64,000 bases of DNA from Varanus komodoensis (GCF_004798865.1 NW_025336087.1:12196686-12260685); one strand, 5' to 3'. Counted from the stretch's first letter, positions 11,708 through 24,058 are shown. The notes: generated from the sequence alone by a model not told the origin. Numbers and translations are program-made.

Positions 11708-11802
11708 TGCTACTGCATAATCTTATACATAGCTACTCAGAAGTAAATTTTATTCACTTCAATGGACTTACTCTCAGAAAAATATGTACAGAATTGCATT
11801 CT
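11708..11802. repeat. Short palindromic element of the TGCAATCCTATGCA family
   Basis: The block TGCATAATCTTATACATAGC, CTCAGAAGTAAATTTTATTC, then TCAATGGACTTACTCTCAG and a closing GAATTGCA gives a quasi-palindrome. Sister copies lie at 35783, 42400 and 46990. The family centre is an 'ACTTACTTCTGAGTA' type inverted motif. Heavily mutated. Confidence 0.5.
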
Positions 11803-12624
11803 CACTATAACTTCCATGCACTTATCCCCACAGCACAGTACTATCACAAAATGTTGTCATATGAAGTCCTCTGGTTCAGAGTTCTAGGTAATCCAATTCT
11901 TTTTCTCCATCCAGACAGAAAATTCTGTGGACCATTTTTCCTATGCATGTTTCCTTATATCTTCTTGCCCAAGAATTTCATTGTGCTCCCCTTCCATCCA
12001 GTTTTCATTTTCACCCTCAGCCATTTATCCCCCACTCCATCCAATGTCATACTTCCAACATTCCATAATGCTAAGTCATCAATGGGAAAGTCCAGAATTT
12101 TCCCAGCTAGGGGTTTTCCTCTTAAAGTTTTCCAAATCTTTTGGAAAGGCAATTGCATTTCTTGAAAAAAAAATCAACTTTTTAAAAAAATGTGCAGCAT
12201 GGCAAGGGCAGCGGGAGAACTACAATGAGGATGTGATTAACCATTCCTGTTTTAAGGAATCTAAAGGAAGATCTGGAAAGGCCATTTCTAAATGAGCTTT
12301 TCTACACAAGGCTGTTAATAGCTGTATTTATTTTCTGTTTCATCATAGCACTGAGATCCAAGCTCTATACAAAAAGCTCTTCTTTTCCCATTACACAGGT
12401 GGAGCTGTGCTACAGCAGAACAGTGCAAATACAGCAGGAGATAGAGCACAATTTCCCCAGTTGTAATTTTACCTCTTTTTTGCTGTGCTTAAAAATGAAG
12501 AGCGAGAAGGAGGGGGGGAGCAGCAGCTAAAAATAAATAAATAAAAACAAAGTGCTCTGGAAAAAAATAGAAAAACTGGTTATCTGAAGAGCCCATAAAC
12601 AACCACAAGTAATGCATACTTTGA
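11803..12624. other. Non-coding stretch
   Basis: Overlapping ORFs at 11707-12295 (both strands) have no domain-like sequence, and nothing else is recognised. The stretch contains a short A-rich AAATAAATAAATAAAAAC run near 12531. Confidence 0.5.
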
Positions 12625-12775
12625 GTATTTATTTGTTTATTTAAAACATTTCTATGCCGCCCCATCGCAATAAAGCCTCGGGGCGGCTCACAACATCAAT
12701 AAATAAACCATACAATAAAACCCCAATACATTAAAACCCCAGTGCCATAAAACCTCAATAAAACCTCACAACAGC
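12625..12775 (-). repeat. LINE-type 3' tail (TTTCTATGCCGCCC family), reverse
   Basis: A TTATTTGTTTATTTAAAACA leader, the block TTTCTATGCCGCCCC, GGGGCGGCTCACAACAT, then a run of AATAAAACC-type units. Read in reverse, the order is 'gtgagccgccc...gcataga...aaataaataa', the common 3' end of CR1/L2-like LINEs in reptiles. Confidence 0.6.
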
Positions 12776-12972
12776 CTGTATTCTCACATGCCAAGAGTTA
12801 TTATTAAAATGGTCAGTATTAAAATAGTCTATCTATAAGGAATATGGATATATCTCTATCTATGATAAAGCATTTAATAAAGCATTTTACAGCCTGTCCA
12901 AGCCTGCAGAGTTAGATCCATTTGTCACAGTTCCAATTAGATTCCAATCAGATAACACTGGGCAACATACTT

Positions 12973-13021
12973 GTAATACTCTATCAATATAGAGTATTGT
13001 GATAGTATGATAGAGTATTAC
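12973..13021. repeat. Perfect 14-bp inverted repeat
   Basis: GTAATACTCTATCA at 12973-12986 is the exact reverse complement of TGATAGAGTATTAC at 13008-13021. A 21-bp spacer, itself containing AGAGTATT, separates the arms. Confidence 0.85.
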
Positions 13022-13540
13022 TAAAGAGTAAGAAAAATCTAAAAACTTTTATTTATACCTTTCTTATGCTAATATACTTCCTTTTCCTTTTAATATCCAA
13101 AGATTAGATTCAAATGCAAATTTTCTAGAAATTAGGTGAAGGTGAACCTCAACTTTCATGGGTTTAAATTTTGCAGATTAGATTATTTACAAGCTTGCCA
13201 TCAATATTTAAATGGGTTCAGGTTTTTTGTCTTTTTTAGAGTTTTGTGGCCTACTGCAGAAAATTGTCAGCACCAGAGGGAGAGGAAGCAAAAGAGGAGA
13301 GAGGGAGGGCCTTCAAAGCAGGTGTCTGTGCCCTGTCCATCCAGAGAGGGAAATCTCTATGGAATCTCTTTGGCACAAAGAGGCGGCAGTGGTGAGTTAA
13401 CGGGAGTGCGGGAAATGAGAGCATAAAAATATAATAAATGAAGAAGCTGAGCCCTGCTAGATCAGACCAAGGTCTGATTGAGGGAGAAAGAAAAAGGAGA
13501 AGCAATCCAGTATATGTAAGATCAACTGTATTAAGAGTGA

Positions 13541-13570
13541 AGAGTGTGTGTGTGTGTGGGGGGGGGGTGT
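13541..13570. repeat. (GT)n/G-run simple repeat
   Basis: An alternating GT tract passes directly into a homopolymer G run. Confidence 0.9.
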
Positions 13571-14224
13571 TTCTGGGAGGGGTGCTAAGAGATATTTGCA
13601 GTTTTTCCACTCTCATGGGGATCCTCCACTCCTAACCCCTGCAAATGGGGTTTTCCCGGATTTTTCATTACACTATAATGTTTTCTCAGGTGTTCACCTG
13701 CAAGTTATCATTGTGAAAAAATGATGTATCAACTCTTTTATTGCATAGCTGCTTTTCATAAGTAATCACAACCTGAAAGTAAAGAATCCTCATTTCTAAA
13801 GCTTCTAAAGTTTCAATAATTGCTCTCTTGGGACCAGAGAAACCTAATTTCAAAACTCTTCTTGGCTACTAAGTTTGCTAGGTTATCTTAGCCAAATCAC
13901 TTATCTCTCACAGAGTTGTTGCAAAGAGGGTGACTGATATTGTTGCCTTGACCTCAGTGGAATAAAAGTAGGATTTCTTGGTGAAAGCTGGTCTCATGAG
14001 ACCAGTCTCCCACTGCAGGGCTGAGGGGTCAACTAAGATTTTTGTATGCATTTTATTCTATGCAGCTAAATATTTAAAATAATCCCTAAGTGGTTTGAAT
14101 ATAAATGCTGAAATCAATATGTATTAAAAATAAAATTAGCATGCATTTAAATTAAAATACATTTAAAGTACAGTTTTAAAAACAAGTCCAATTACAGTAA
14201 CAGTATAGAGTAGTACAGGAGCAG

Positions 14225-14755
14225 AACAGTGAGATAGCAGGATTAATTTAATTATAAGCCAGGGAAAGCATAGATGAACAAGTACATTCAGAAGTGTTAT
14301 ATTTTCTGCCTCCTAAATGGGATCACAGTGATTCTGAGGCTACTTTCATCTAATCCAGTGACCCAACATTGGAATAATCAGAGGCCTACTATGATGAGTT
14401 TGCAAGATACTTTGAGGATAAAACTGCTCACTTTCATGCTGATTGATGAAGTGTCTGCTGAGATCTCCAGTGCATCGTCTTATCCTAGTGTGTGTGTGTG
14501 TGAAATCAGTTACAGTTTTTGAAGCCTGAGGATATTGCCAAGATACTTGGACTTTCACGACCCACTGCATGTCCTCCTCACTTTTGCCCTTCATGGCATA
14601 TTCCGGCTAGCAACAGAGGAGTAACCAGATGGCACAAGGGAGTGATGAATGCCTCATTGTGTGATGGTGTGGTCCCTATTGCCTCAAAGTTAGCAATCAT
14701 ATGACCACTCCTGTAAAACTTCCCCTGGCTTCTCTTGTTAACTGTTTTCCAGTCA
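14225..14755 (+). pseudogene. L2-like LINE ORF2 fragment (pre-RT region)
   Basis: Translated pieces on the plus strand match the start of an L2/CR1-group ORF2. Near 14395-14445 a frame reads EFARYFEDKTAHFHAD, the 'YF.DKI' segment that precedes the RT. In the open stretch 14519-14704 comes CPSWHIPASNRGVTRWHKGV, then NASLCDGVVPIASK, which corresponds to the 'LDPCPSWL...VNASL..G.VP..LK.A...PLLKK' block. The two pieces are in different frames, and a stop ends the second. The fragment breaks off before the RT palm; a Tc1 remnant follows. Confidence 0.72.
14486..14502. repeat. (GT)n microsatellite
   Basis: A short alternating GTGTGTGTGTGTG run lies inside the LINE fragment. Confidence 0.8.
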
Positions 14756-14879
14756 CAAGCAGCCAGTAAGAGAATGGTGGAGAATGGTGAATAAAGAGAG
14801 GCATCTCAACTGCTGACACTCTTGAATGAAATGATTATCCCCTGGAGTACCCTTAAATTCATTATTACAATATGGAAAA

Positions 14880-15592
14880 AACATCTTAGCCTTTCTGCAA
14901 AATGCTCTATGGGGTGGGAGGCAACAGTGCTCATCGCCAGAGAACACCATTCCTACAACAAAGCATGATGGTGGCAGCAGCATCTTTCCTCAGCAAGAAC
15001 TGGGAAACTGGTCAAGACTGAGGGTAAGATGGACAGAGTCAAATATAGGGCAATTCTACAGGAAAACCTGTTTTGGTCTGCAAGGCCCTGGGACTGGTGA
15101 AGGGGTTCACTTTCCAGCAGGAAAATACTAAAAACACGAAGAGCCAGCCCTGGAGTGCTTTAAAAACAAGAACCCAAATAACTTATACTGACCCTGTCAA
15201 AGTCCAGCTTCAATTGTATTGAAAATCTGTGGGAAGACTTGAAAGTTGCTGTTGAACAACAGGTCCCATCCAATCAGATGGAGCTGGGCAAACACTGCAG
15301 AATCCAGGTGCACAAATTTGATAGAGCCTTACCCAAAAAGATTCAAGGCTAAAACTGCTGTCAGAGCTGATTATACCAAGCATTGGCTCAAGAGGAGGTG
15401 AGGGGAGTTGCATACTTATGCAACCAACAAATGCTGCTTTGTGTTTACTTAATGTTTGTGCACCTTCATAGTGTTGAATCTTTTGTGTACAAGTAACAAT
15501 ATCAATTCAATCTATTTCATTTCAATGTTCTAACAGAACAAAATGGTGGAAAAGTCACAGGCAGATGAATACTGTTGCAAGATGTTGTAGTG
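14880..15592 (+). pseudogene. Tc1/mariner transposon remnant
   Basis: Nucleotide landmarks typical of vertebrate Tc1 elements occur in order: ACACCATTCCTACAACAAAG, CATGATGGTGGCAGCAGCAT, CTGGGAAACTGGTCAAGACT, a 'TTCCAGCAGGA' block (cf. FQQDN), CTGTCAAAGTCCAGCTT (cf. QSPDLNP), and ATTGAAAATCTGTGGGAAGA, which translates as IENLWED. After the coding part come CATACTTATGCAACCAAC and a terminal-like AAAATGGTGGAAAAGTCACA with GATGAATACT, matching the 3' end of Tc1 elements. The transposase is broken by several frameshifts. The left half, including the DNA-binding domain, is missing, and no terminal repeat was placed. This is an old fossil DNA transposon. Confidence 0.8.
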
Positions 15593-17251
15593 AATAATTA
15601 TGGCATGTAGGTTAGGCTGAGAAAGTGAATGGGCAAGGACACCTACTGATCTTCAAAGCTGAGAAGCAATTTTAATCCTGATTTCATTTAATTTCATATC
15701 TACTGCTATGTACTATGCCCAACTGGCCCTTGGGGAAGGCTGAAAACATAACATAGATAAGCACATAAGATTTCATTTATTCTCACAATCAAATGATGGT
15801 TATAATTCCAGATTTACAAATTAGCAGACTAAAATTAATTTAGCACGCATTGTGAAGGAACTGACATCACTCTATTCTCGCATTTTGTACTGTGATGCAT
15901 ACATAAGTAGTCCTACCAATTTGTCCTTTCAGGAGGTCCTAAAGTGACCAGTCCAAAATGTCCAAAAATATCAGCCTCCTATCTTTTACAGTTTTTTTTT
16001 TCTATAAACCAAAACATGCCCAGGGCACAAAAGTAGCTCAGAATCTCTACAGGAATAGGTCTATGTGGTACTTTTATACTCAAATAATAGGTCCCAAATA
16101 AAGGAGCAGAAGAAGGTTCAATACAGATCATCTTGGTCTCTTTTTTTAAAGCTAAGCTTCTTAGCTAAACCAGCAAACAGAATTAAAATCCATTGAGGAT
16201 CCATTGCTATATTTGTAAAAGTCAATGGGACAAGGATTGTTGTGCAGATTTACTTGTTTTGCATAGCCCCAGGAAGTATTAAACCTTAAGCTACCTGTAT
16301 TCACTGGTAGCTGAAATTCATTCTTATGTTGACTAAAACCTCCTGGCTTAACTGCCAAATAAAAGATATTTTATACACAGCATGTTCTTTTTCTGAAGCA
16401 CTTTCTTCTGGGGTCAAAAATGACCCCAACTGCAAATAGTGCTATTTTGTGGTTAATCCAGGATAAGGATTAAACCAAAGAACTCCAGAAAGTTAACAAC
16501 TAGACAGGCATCTCCCAGGTCTAAATATGGTACTTCAGCCATTACTTGTGTACACTTGTCTCCCCCTTTCCTGAAGGGCTTCTGTTTGTTTTTCAGGGCC
16601 ATTTGTATACATCTGCCCAGCCCACTCCTGCAAGCAGAAATGGCTGTTTCAGGAATACTGCTGTTCTCTTTTGGCACAAGAGAGCTGTTAACATCGGTCC
16701 TCATAAATTATCCTGTATATAATGTGTTTGTCCTGAAAATATTTTTAATCAACAGTAGCCTAGACTTTCAACATCTACTTTAGTATTAGAGAAATTTCCA
16801 TTTTCAGCACCATTATAAAACTAGTAATGCCTGTGAAGCATTATGAACAATTAAGAAGATGCTGTATGAATATTATATTACCTGATTTGTGTAATAAATC
16901 TGTGTTGTACCACTCTGGATAGCCTCTTCATAGTGTTCCCATAAACTAATGATGCCTTGCAGCTTGTTCTGTATTAGTGTCTTACCACCTCTTTATGAGT
17001 GCCATTTTTAAAACAACTTCAACATTTAGGGAAAACTCTTCTGCTTGGAAAAAGCAAATTAGACAAACAACTAGAAGCATGAAGTATCCCTACATTGCTA
17101 TGGCAACTAGAATGCATGGCCTGAACAGCAAATTGAGCTTTTTGAGCAACAAGATTTCTTTTGGAGGGAAAAATCAACAACAGTGTATCATTACAGAATA
17201 TTTGAAACAGTAATGTGGTAAATTCATAATGTGCTTACCCTCCATATTTAA
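15593..17251. other. Non-coding stretch
   Basis: No gene or repeat recognised. The short ORFs are unremarkable. A small palindrome, GGGGTCAAAAATGACCCC, lies at about 16411-16428. Confidence 0.5.
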
Positions 17252-17641
17252 GTATCTTGCTGGGAGAGAGGTAAGGAAAAAGAAAAGCCATACATGAAGC
17301 TGCCTGGAACAGCTGGGAAGCAAAGAGGGTTGAATGTTATAAAAGAGGCAGCTTGCCAAGATGGAGATACATTTTACTCTGCTAAATTTAAACTGTGCTA
17401 CAAAGACACCTATATTTTAACAAAGATTGAAAGCACTGATGAATTAATTGGGACTAATCAAGTGTCTGATGAATGTGGATTTATAATCAGATATTTGGGA
17501 GAATTTGAGCGGAAGAGAAGCATTCCATCTATTCATAACCACATGGATCCAGAAAAAAAAGCAAGTATACAATCCCATCTTCACCAGCTGATCCAATTGT
17601 GCCATCACTTAATTATGTATTACAACCAGCTACATTCATAA
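17252..17641 (+). pseudogene. Unidentified protein-like ORF, possible retrocopy or exon
   Basis: The frame is open from about 17252 to the TAA at 17639-17641; the first ATG is at 17294 (115 residues). The sequence is not recognised. It has the look of real protein: balanced composition, a cluster GDTFYSAKFKLCYKDTYILT, then GFIIRYLGEFERKRS, and a C-terminal helix-like HLHQLIQLCHHLIMYYNQLH. The upstream DNA is purine-rich, without a polypyrimidine tract or a convincing splice acceptor, which argues against a normal internal exon and for a processed copy or an old coding fragment. No A tail follows the stop. No neighbouring exon was found on this strand. It could be a chance ORF, but its length and composition stand out in this A+T-rich context. 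Confidence 0.35.
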
Positions 17642-18899
17642 ATGCAGACCTAGTATCAGATTTTTTGCACTGAGGTCAGTAATTCACTGTTACACAGTGT
17701 AACCCTCCACTCCATGAAGGTGCCATTTCTGTGAAACTTTCTGCCTTCAGAGCTCAGGCAGGCAGGCAATATGCTGTTGTTCCCAGTATCCTATAAAAGC
17801 ATCTTTATTGCAAGAATCCTTCCTTGGTTGACCAGCCACTGTTTTTATTGTTATTCTGTTTTTACTGTTGTGTTTTATTCCTTTTTTGTCTATTATTGTT
17901 CACTGGTCTGGAGTCTGAAGACATTAAGCCACTCAAGACATGACCTTTTCAATTTGTTACTGTTCTAAAATATATCTGTGCATTCTAAAACATATTTATC
18001 TTGTTCTATTGCTTTCTCCCTTGTTTAAAGGAGACGCACCAACATTTTACAGTTAAAATAAGCCACTGAACTTTTACCTCTTGTCTTGAGCCAATTTGTA
18101 TTTAGCTCATGAGCACATGAACTAAAAGCCTATGTAGTTCCAAGGTAATTTGCGACTTGACAGAGGCCAGGCAGCTATTAAACACCAAATAATAGTTTTA
18201 CAAACAGTTGGTTTATGAAGAAAAGTCCAGAAGTAAAGCTGAGTAGACAGGTTAAATTGCATCTCAACTTTATGGCAATACGTTAGAAATCTTTCCAATT
18301 TAGGAATGACATGAGGAAATCTTAGCTGGTGAAGAAGTATCATGGGGGAAATTATCCTAAATGTGATGTATAGAACAGAATGACACTGTAAGACCACTCT
18401 TTCTCAAAAGCACACTTTGTCATTAAAAATTCTTGATTTATCAGAGGGCTTCTACTGTTCACATAGAAAAGATGCAAACTGAAGAACACAGACATGGGGC
18501 CATATGTTACATATCTTTTGCAGAACTAGAAATACTGAACCAGATTAAAAGGTTTTAATAGATGGATCAGTCCAGTCATGAAAATATAAATATGCTGAAC
18601 CACAACTTTCACTGTGTTTGAACCATATCCTGTTTATTAGAAAAGCTATAATAATTAGAAATTCCAGTGAAGCAAACTAGAAAGATTAGATTTCCTAATA
18701 GCATGTGCAGCTCCACATCAACTCACAAAGACCAGAGATTATCTACTCATGAACACATCTTGTCAGCATTACTTAACAGAGATCCCAACAGACTATGGTT
18801 TGGAAAAAAGGAGTATTTGCATCATTACAGAATGTTGGTAAGTGTTTATTAACTGCAGGATAGCTGTGTCACTTAAAAGACTAACAAATAAATTCTGGC
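17642..18899. other. Non-coding stretch
   Basis: No gene is seen. At 18862-18905 a reverse fragment ACTTAAAAGACTAACAAATA belongs to the same repeat as 19240-19342. Confidence 0.5.
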
Positions 18900-19125
18900 A
18901 TAAAATTTCTTTATATTTAAATCCCACCTTTTTTCCTTTAAGGAACACAAGGTGGTTTGCATAATCCTCTTCCTCTTCCTCCCAATCTTACCCCCAGAAC
19001 AACCCTATGACGCAGGTAATCTGAAAGTCACTGGGCTTTTTGGCCAAGTGGGGACTAGAACCCAGATCTCTTGATTCCCAGTCAAACACTGCAAGTGCTA
19101 CACTACACTGGTTTCCATCAGTGTT
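18900..19125 (-). repeat. MIR-like tRNA-derived SINE, reverse
   Basis: Read in reverse: a tRNA-like head with 'gtgtagcacttgcagtgtttgac', a B-box region TGGGTTCTAGTCCCC, the CAGGGTTG-like core as CATAGGGTTGTTCTGG, and a tail 'ccaccttgtgttccttaaagg' then AAAAAAGGTGGGATTTAAAT. The layout equals the plus-strand copies at 24059 and 26646. Pol III promoter remnants are old and degenerate. Confidence 0.75.
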
Positions 19126-19239
19126 CATGGACTACAACCCATTTCATCAGATCTCCGGAGAGTTTGGACATTACTGTGTTGAAATGTTGGTAGGGGAGGA
19201 AGATTTTACAGTTCCATACCTAGGCACTAAAACCCGAAA

Positions 19240-19342
19240 CTCTGCATAATATCCCATCGTCTGAAGAAATGGGCTACAGCCCACAAAAGGTTATACCAGT
19301 ATAAATGTGTTAGTCTTTCAGACACCACAAGACTGTTGCTTT
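19240..19342 (+). repeat. Interspersed repeat with 'TTGTTAGTCTTTaaGGTGCCAC' end
   Basis: GAAGAAATGGGCTACAGCCC, then AAAGGTTATACCAGTATAAA, TGTGTTAGTCTTTCAGACAC and CACAAGACTGTTGCTTTT. The same order is familiar from reptile repeats ('gaagtgggctgtagcccacgaaagcttatgc...'). Reverse pieces occur at 18862 and 33895. Family name unknown to me. Confidence 0.6.
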
Positions 19343-21566
19343 TCCCATCTGCTAGTACAGCTATAGAATAAAACTTCCTTTTACATGGTAAAGAAGTAAA
19401 GTTCCTTCTTTGAAGAAAAGCAGCAGACCACTGCACAATTCAACCTTATGTTAGAGAAGAGGGAAGGACCCACAATAAGGTTCCAAGTCAGTAAAATTAG
19501 AATTCCATGGCTGGAGAAAGCTGTACAACTACATTCAAACATATGCAGATAAACTTTCTGATATATGCAATAGCTCTTCACATTTTGACAAGCTACTTGA
19601 GAAACTTTAAGTGGTTTGCAACACAATGGAGGAAGCTAGAATAATAAAATTAAGTCCATGCTTATTCTTCTTTGTATTTTATACACAAATTTAACACCTC
19701 TAGTTTGTTTGTTTCTACAAATTCTATGAAAACTCTAACTTTTTTATCTTAACTACTTTATATTTTCCACAGCATAATTCTTTACAAGTCTACTGAAAAT
19801 AAAGCTCCACAGAGTACACTAGTTTACTCCTTGGTAAGGCAATACAGAATAGAAATGCATACTATCTTGTATTCTGCCTTTCTCTTTTCCTTCTCTCTCT
19901 CTCGCTCTCTTTCTTTCTTTCATCCTTCAATAATTTCACTATTGTTGGTACCCTTTTTAAACCATATTTTATTTCAAATTCATTCATCAATAAATCCCTG
20001 CATTTATTTGTTCTGCTTGCATTCACTTATTTCTTTAAGGTTAATTTTTACACTGTCTTAATGCTGACTGCTCCTCCTAGGGTGCTCTGCCTCCAAATAG
20101 GCAAACATTACCCTTTGTTACAACTGAAGATAGCTTTTCTCCAACATTTACCCACTGACTCTCTTCTCAGTTTCTCTCTCTGCCCCTTTTCTTTATACAC
20201 CCTCTTCTCCAATTCCATCCTTTAGATTGCAGTCTTTTAGATTCTGGACAGGGTCTTCAACTTTCATCATAACTTATTGTCAAAACCACCATTATTCATG
20301 TGCAGACTTTTGTATAATTCTACCGAGATTTCAGGAAAAAGGGAATTAAGCGATCAGCCAAGATCCTGGGAAGAGAATTAGGGCTTCTTGGCAGATTTTC
20401 TTGCAGAATTAACATTTAACCAAATCTTTCTGCAGAAGATATAATGTTTATAGATCAGTCACATTTGGCTCCTATTGAGAATATTCATAGAGTACACTGA
20501 AAACTGATCTCCATCTTTGCTCACAAGATATCCAATCTGATTAGCGCTAGAGAGAGAACAAAAAAAAAGTAGGTTTCATATTTTTGACAGGAAACAGTTG
20601 TGCCTTGTAGTCTTTAGTGCAGGCTCCAGTTTTTGTTCTTTGCATCAAGCACATCCTAGCCTCATCAAATCTATGGAGTCTCCTCATTCTATTTTAAAGA
20701 CTACTACAAACTGCAAACTTTGAGTTTTCTATCTTTCCCACATCATTTTGTCCTCATCCCACACATGTAATGAACAGTTTTGATGAACTCAAAATCCTGC
20801 TCTCTACTTTGTGACCTTTTAGTTTATTTTAATTAATGGTTAAAGAAAAAAAGGAGAGAGAAAAGAGTTACTTTATTATTTTTGGACCTTTTCTCATGGC
20901 TAACAGCATTGCCAATGCTTTGGGTTCAGAATAACTTTACCTTGCATTTGTATAACAAAGCACTTTCCCAAACTTTACACTTTATGTCAAATCTGATGAC
21001 ATTGCCCAGCAATGACATCATTTTAACTGAATACAATATTTGGATCTTATATTATTGTGCAATCATTGAGACAAAAGACTCTGTTATGGACAGGAACTAT
21101 CTTACTGAAAACCCTATTCTGAAATCCGCACAGCAGGATTTGCTCCAGATACGCAGCATTCTGTGATGACAGCAGCTTCCTAGCTTATTACATATTCAAC
21201 AATATAAGTATGAAAACATAACCCTTCTTGTATAACATAAATGGCAGTCAACACCAAGTTATGACAGCTGTTCCAGGTTTCTTCCACTTCAATTACAGTG
21301 CATCCAGCTTTTGAAGGAATGCATTTAGATTGTTTCCTTAGTCCTCAACCCCAGGAAGAGTACCACGGATTGGGATAAGCAGTGAAACTCTCCTTCTTCT
21401 TTTAAAAATGCATGGAAGGGTTCCTTTACATAGTATTTCCAGTGACCTAATCTACAACACATAAAATTCACTATATTTGTTTTCTGAGTGTGTACAGCCT
21501 GCTTTACGTTCTCTGACTAACAGAATAAAGACTCTAATAATGTAATCATCAAAGAAGAAAATAGAA
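19343..21566. other. Non-coding stretch
   Basis: No gene is seen. A CT-rich run (TTCTCTCTCTCTCGCTC and CTTTC units) lies at about 19881-19922. The plus-strand ORF at 20882-21166 has no recognisable features. Confidence 0.5.
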
Positions 21567-21693
21567 CAGGGGTAGGTAACCTAGTGCCCTCCAGATGTTT
21601 TGGGCAACAACTCCTATAATCCCTGATCATTACATATGGTAGCTTGGGTTTATGGGAGTTGTATGGGAGGACACGGGCCCTCTCCTTTCCAGT
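21567..21693. repeat. hAT-type MITE, right end lost
   Basis: It begins CAGGGGTAGGTAACCTAGTG, then CCCTCCAGATGTTTTGGGC and CAACTCCTATAATCCCTGAT, with an inverted arm TATGGGAGTTGTATGGGAGG. The CAG start is a hAT-type terminus and the body is the family seen at 804, 11206, 42115 and 44303. The right terminus is missing, so no duplication can be checked. Confidence 0.65.
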
Positions 21694-24058
21694 GGAGGAG
21701 AAATAAAACCTGTTAGCAGTTCAGTTTACAAAAAAAATACAAGACTAGGCAGAAGGTATATCTATTGGTAGATTTGTGGGACATTTGCCATAGATTGGAA
21801 AGGATTTCCAATTCCCAATTGTTTAACACTAGTAACAATGAAAGTACTCTTTCTCCCGGCCATCTACTGCTCTAAATTATACTGTTGAATTCTTGAAATA
21901 GAGTTTTGTGTGTGGAAGGACTGTGGGCTCCATTCAGTTCTCATACTCGAAATGAATTCATTGGCTCAGAATTCTTACATTTTAAGAGTACGTCTTTTGT
22001 ACTGCACTCTGGTAGGTGGATCTTTTGGGTTCCCATCAAAAGCTTAAGTAGATCCCCTAAGCTGCAACACTGCCCATGCCAGGATAAAATATAATTCAAA
22101 CATGAGTGCCCAAAAAATACCCAGTACAAGCCAAAAAAGCTTAAAATTACCAATAACACCACAAAGAATAGAGCCTCTCCAGTGATGTAGGGTTTTGAAT
22201 GGGAAAATATAAGATTTAAATCATATTATGGGATTCCCCACCACCAGCAGCTTCTGCTCCAGAACAGGGTGTAATAAGCTGAGAACCATTAACTTATTTC
22301 AGCAAAGTTCAACTCTCTTCCACTATGGCTGTTGGAACACCTTCAGTCTCATAGTCAAAATTTTCTGGAAATTGTTCCTATGAAAATTAATTTGAAATGT
22401 ATAGTGTTATTTGCAGGGAGGAGAACCAGTTTCCATAGAAACATTTTCTCATACCCTAGAGAAGTGCAACCAGTTAGGGTTTAGGTGGAGGAAAGGGAAG
22501 GGCAGGTGCTACCAAGATACATTGTATCTTAGTAGCTTATCAGCCACCTTTGCCTCCTATTCTAAAATCCTGAGCTGCAGGACAGGAGGAAGCCTTTGCG
22601 TATTCATAGCTCGATAAGAAACCTGCAATTCTCTGAGTCTAGAAGGCTAGGAGCATTCCTACTGGACTGAGGCCTAGGATGACTTAAATTTTACATTATG
22701 TAGCCATTTTTACTGGAAACTTGCAAAAATGTTACAGCACTAACTAGTATGTGAAAAGAGCAAAAGTACTGAAAACTGTTGACACACTAATTCTAGCAAC
22801 CCAGAGAACAATACATGATATGCTGACAGCCACACATGTATTTCAGCAGAGTTCAACTCTCTTCCACTAAGGTCATTCGGACATCTTCAGCTTTGCTGTC
22901 ACTATTTATTAGTTCCATTTCAACTGAGACTTATTTGTGCTTCAACAATATATGTTTTCTCTTACATACTTCCTAGGAATAACATGAGAAAGTATTAATT
23001 ATAACTTTAAAACTTGCCCAATATTGTGAAACTTGCCTAATATTGCACCTGCAGCTGGAATAATTTATTTTTACTAATAAACTTATGTAATGTACTTTTT
23101 TCTGCAGAAAAATAATGCACTGGAAAGTTTTCTGCCCTAAATCACTGAGCCTTTCGAGGAAGGCTATTGCACAAAAAGCCATCCCCCTAGTTACCATTTA
23201 CTTGACTTTTCTAGCCAGGACACATGGAGCAGGAACTCTGAAGAGGCTTTTAAGGTTTGGGGTAGGTAACTGATCCTTTAGCCAAGTCAGTCTCAAGCAT
23301 TTGACCTGGTTCTCATGATATGAGGGTGGTTTGTCAATGACCTCCACATGTGCCAGTCACATCCTGGCCCAATTTGCGTAATTCCCCTCACCAAGTGTTG
23401 ACTTGTCATAACATCTCAACCCAGCAATGGTGGGTAGTTGTGGTGGTTAACAAACTACCCAGAACCCATGGCTTATTCTAGGTTTGTGCATGATTGGTTA
23501 ACCATACTTCACCAGCTACAGACATCATGACAAGCTGTGTCCAGTGAGCGTAATTATGGGCCAGCGTATGAGCAGCATGTGTGGAGTGGCCAACGGCACG
23601 TGCAGGGTAGCCAGCATGGCCCTTGTGCTCTGCTGGGAGCTTCAAATGGTAATCCAGCATTTTAAATTGGGATCAGAATGGACTGGATGGGGAGTATTTC
23701 AATTTTTAAAAAATTTGAATTAAGTTAATTGGTGATGAAGTTCCAGAACAACTGGAACTCGTCCCTTTAAAGCAGAGGGGGCAATTTACTGTCCAATGTA
23801 GAATATTGGTGTTTAGCTTTTCCAGCTGAATATAAGAACTTAATTTTCTGTAGAAATTTGTAACAGCTTTCTGCAGGATCTGATATTAAGTTTAGAATGG
23901 ATACTCTTAGTTTCACAAAGTCGCACTTCCAAACTGCTTAAATCAAACTAAAGCCACTTTAAATTGCTTTTCAGTTGCTACTCAAATGAATTGCTACAAT
24001 AACGGATAATAAACTATCCACTGAAACTCCTTTTCCCAATCAGGAAACTTACTCATTT
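21694..24058. other. Non-coding stretch
   Basis: No gene is seen. From about 23230 to 23660 the base composition rises, and phrases such as GAACCCATGGCTTATTC and TGATTGGTTAACCATAC suggest an old repeat of the 'AACCATGG' kind, but its ends could not be placed. Confidence 0.45.

Larger units (their letters stand above)
12776..14224. other. Non-coding stretch
   Basis: No gene. It contains the inverted repeat at 12973, a GT/G simple run at 13541-13570, and a short fragment near 13448-13475 with TGCTAGATCAGACCAAGG resembling a CR1 3' piece. ORFs around 13136-13635 overlap one another on both strands and are not convincing. Confidence 0.5.

Noticed and set aside
13136-13635. Cluster of ORFs on both strands
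   Set aside because: Short, overlapping and low in complexity next to a GT/G microsatellite.
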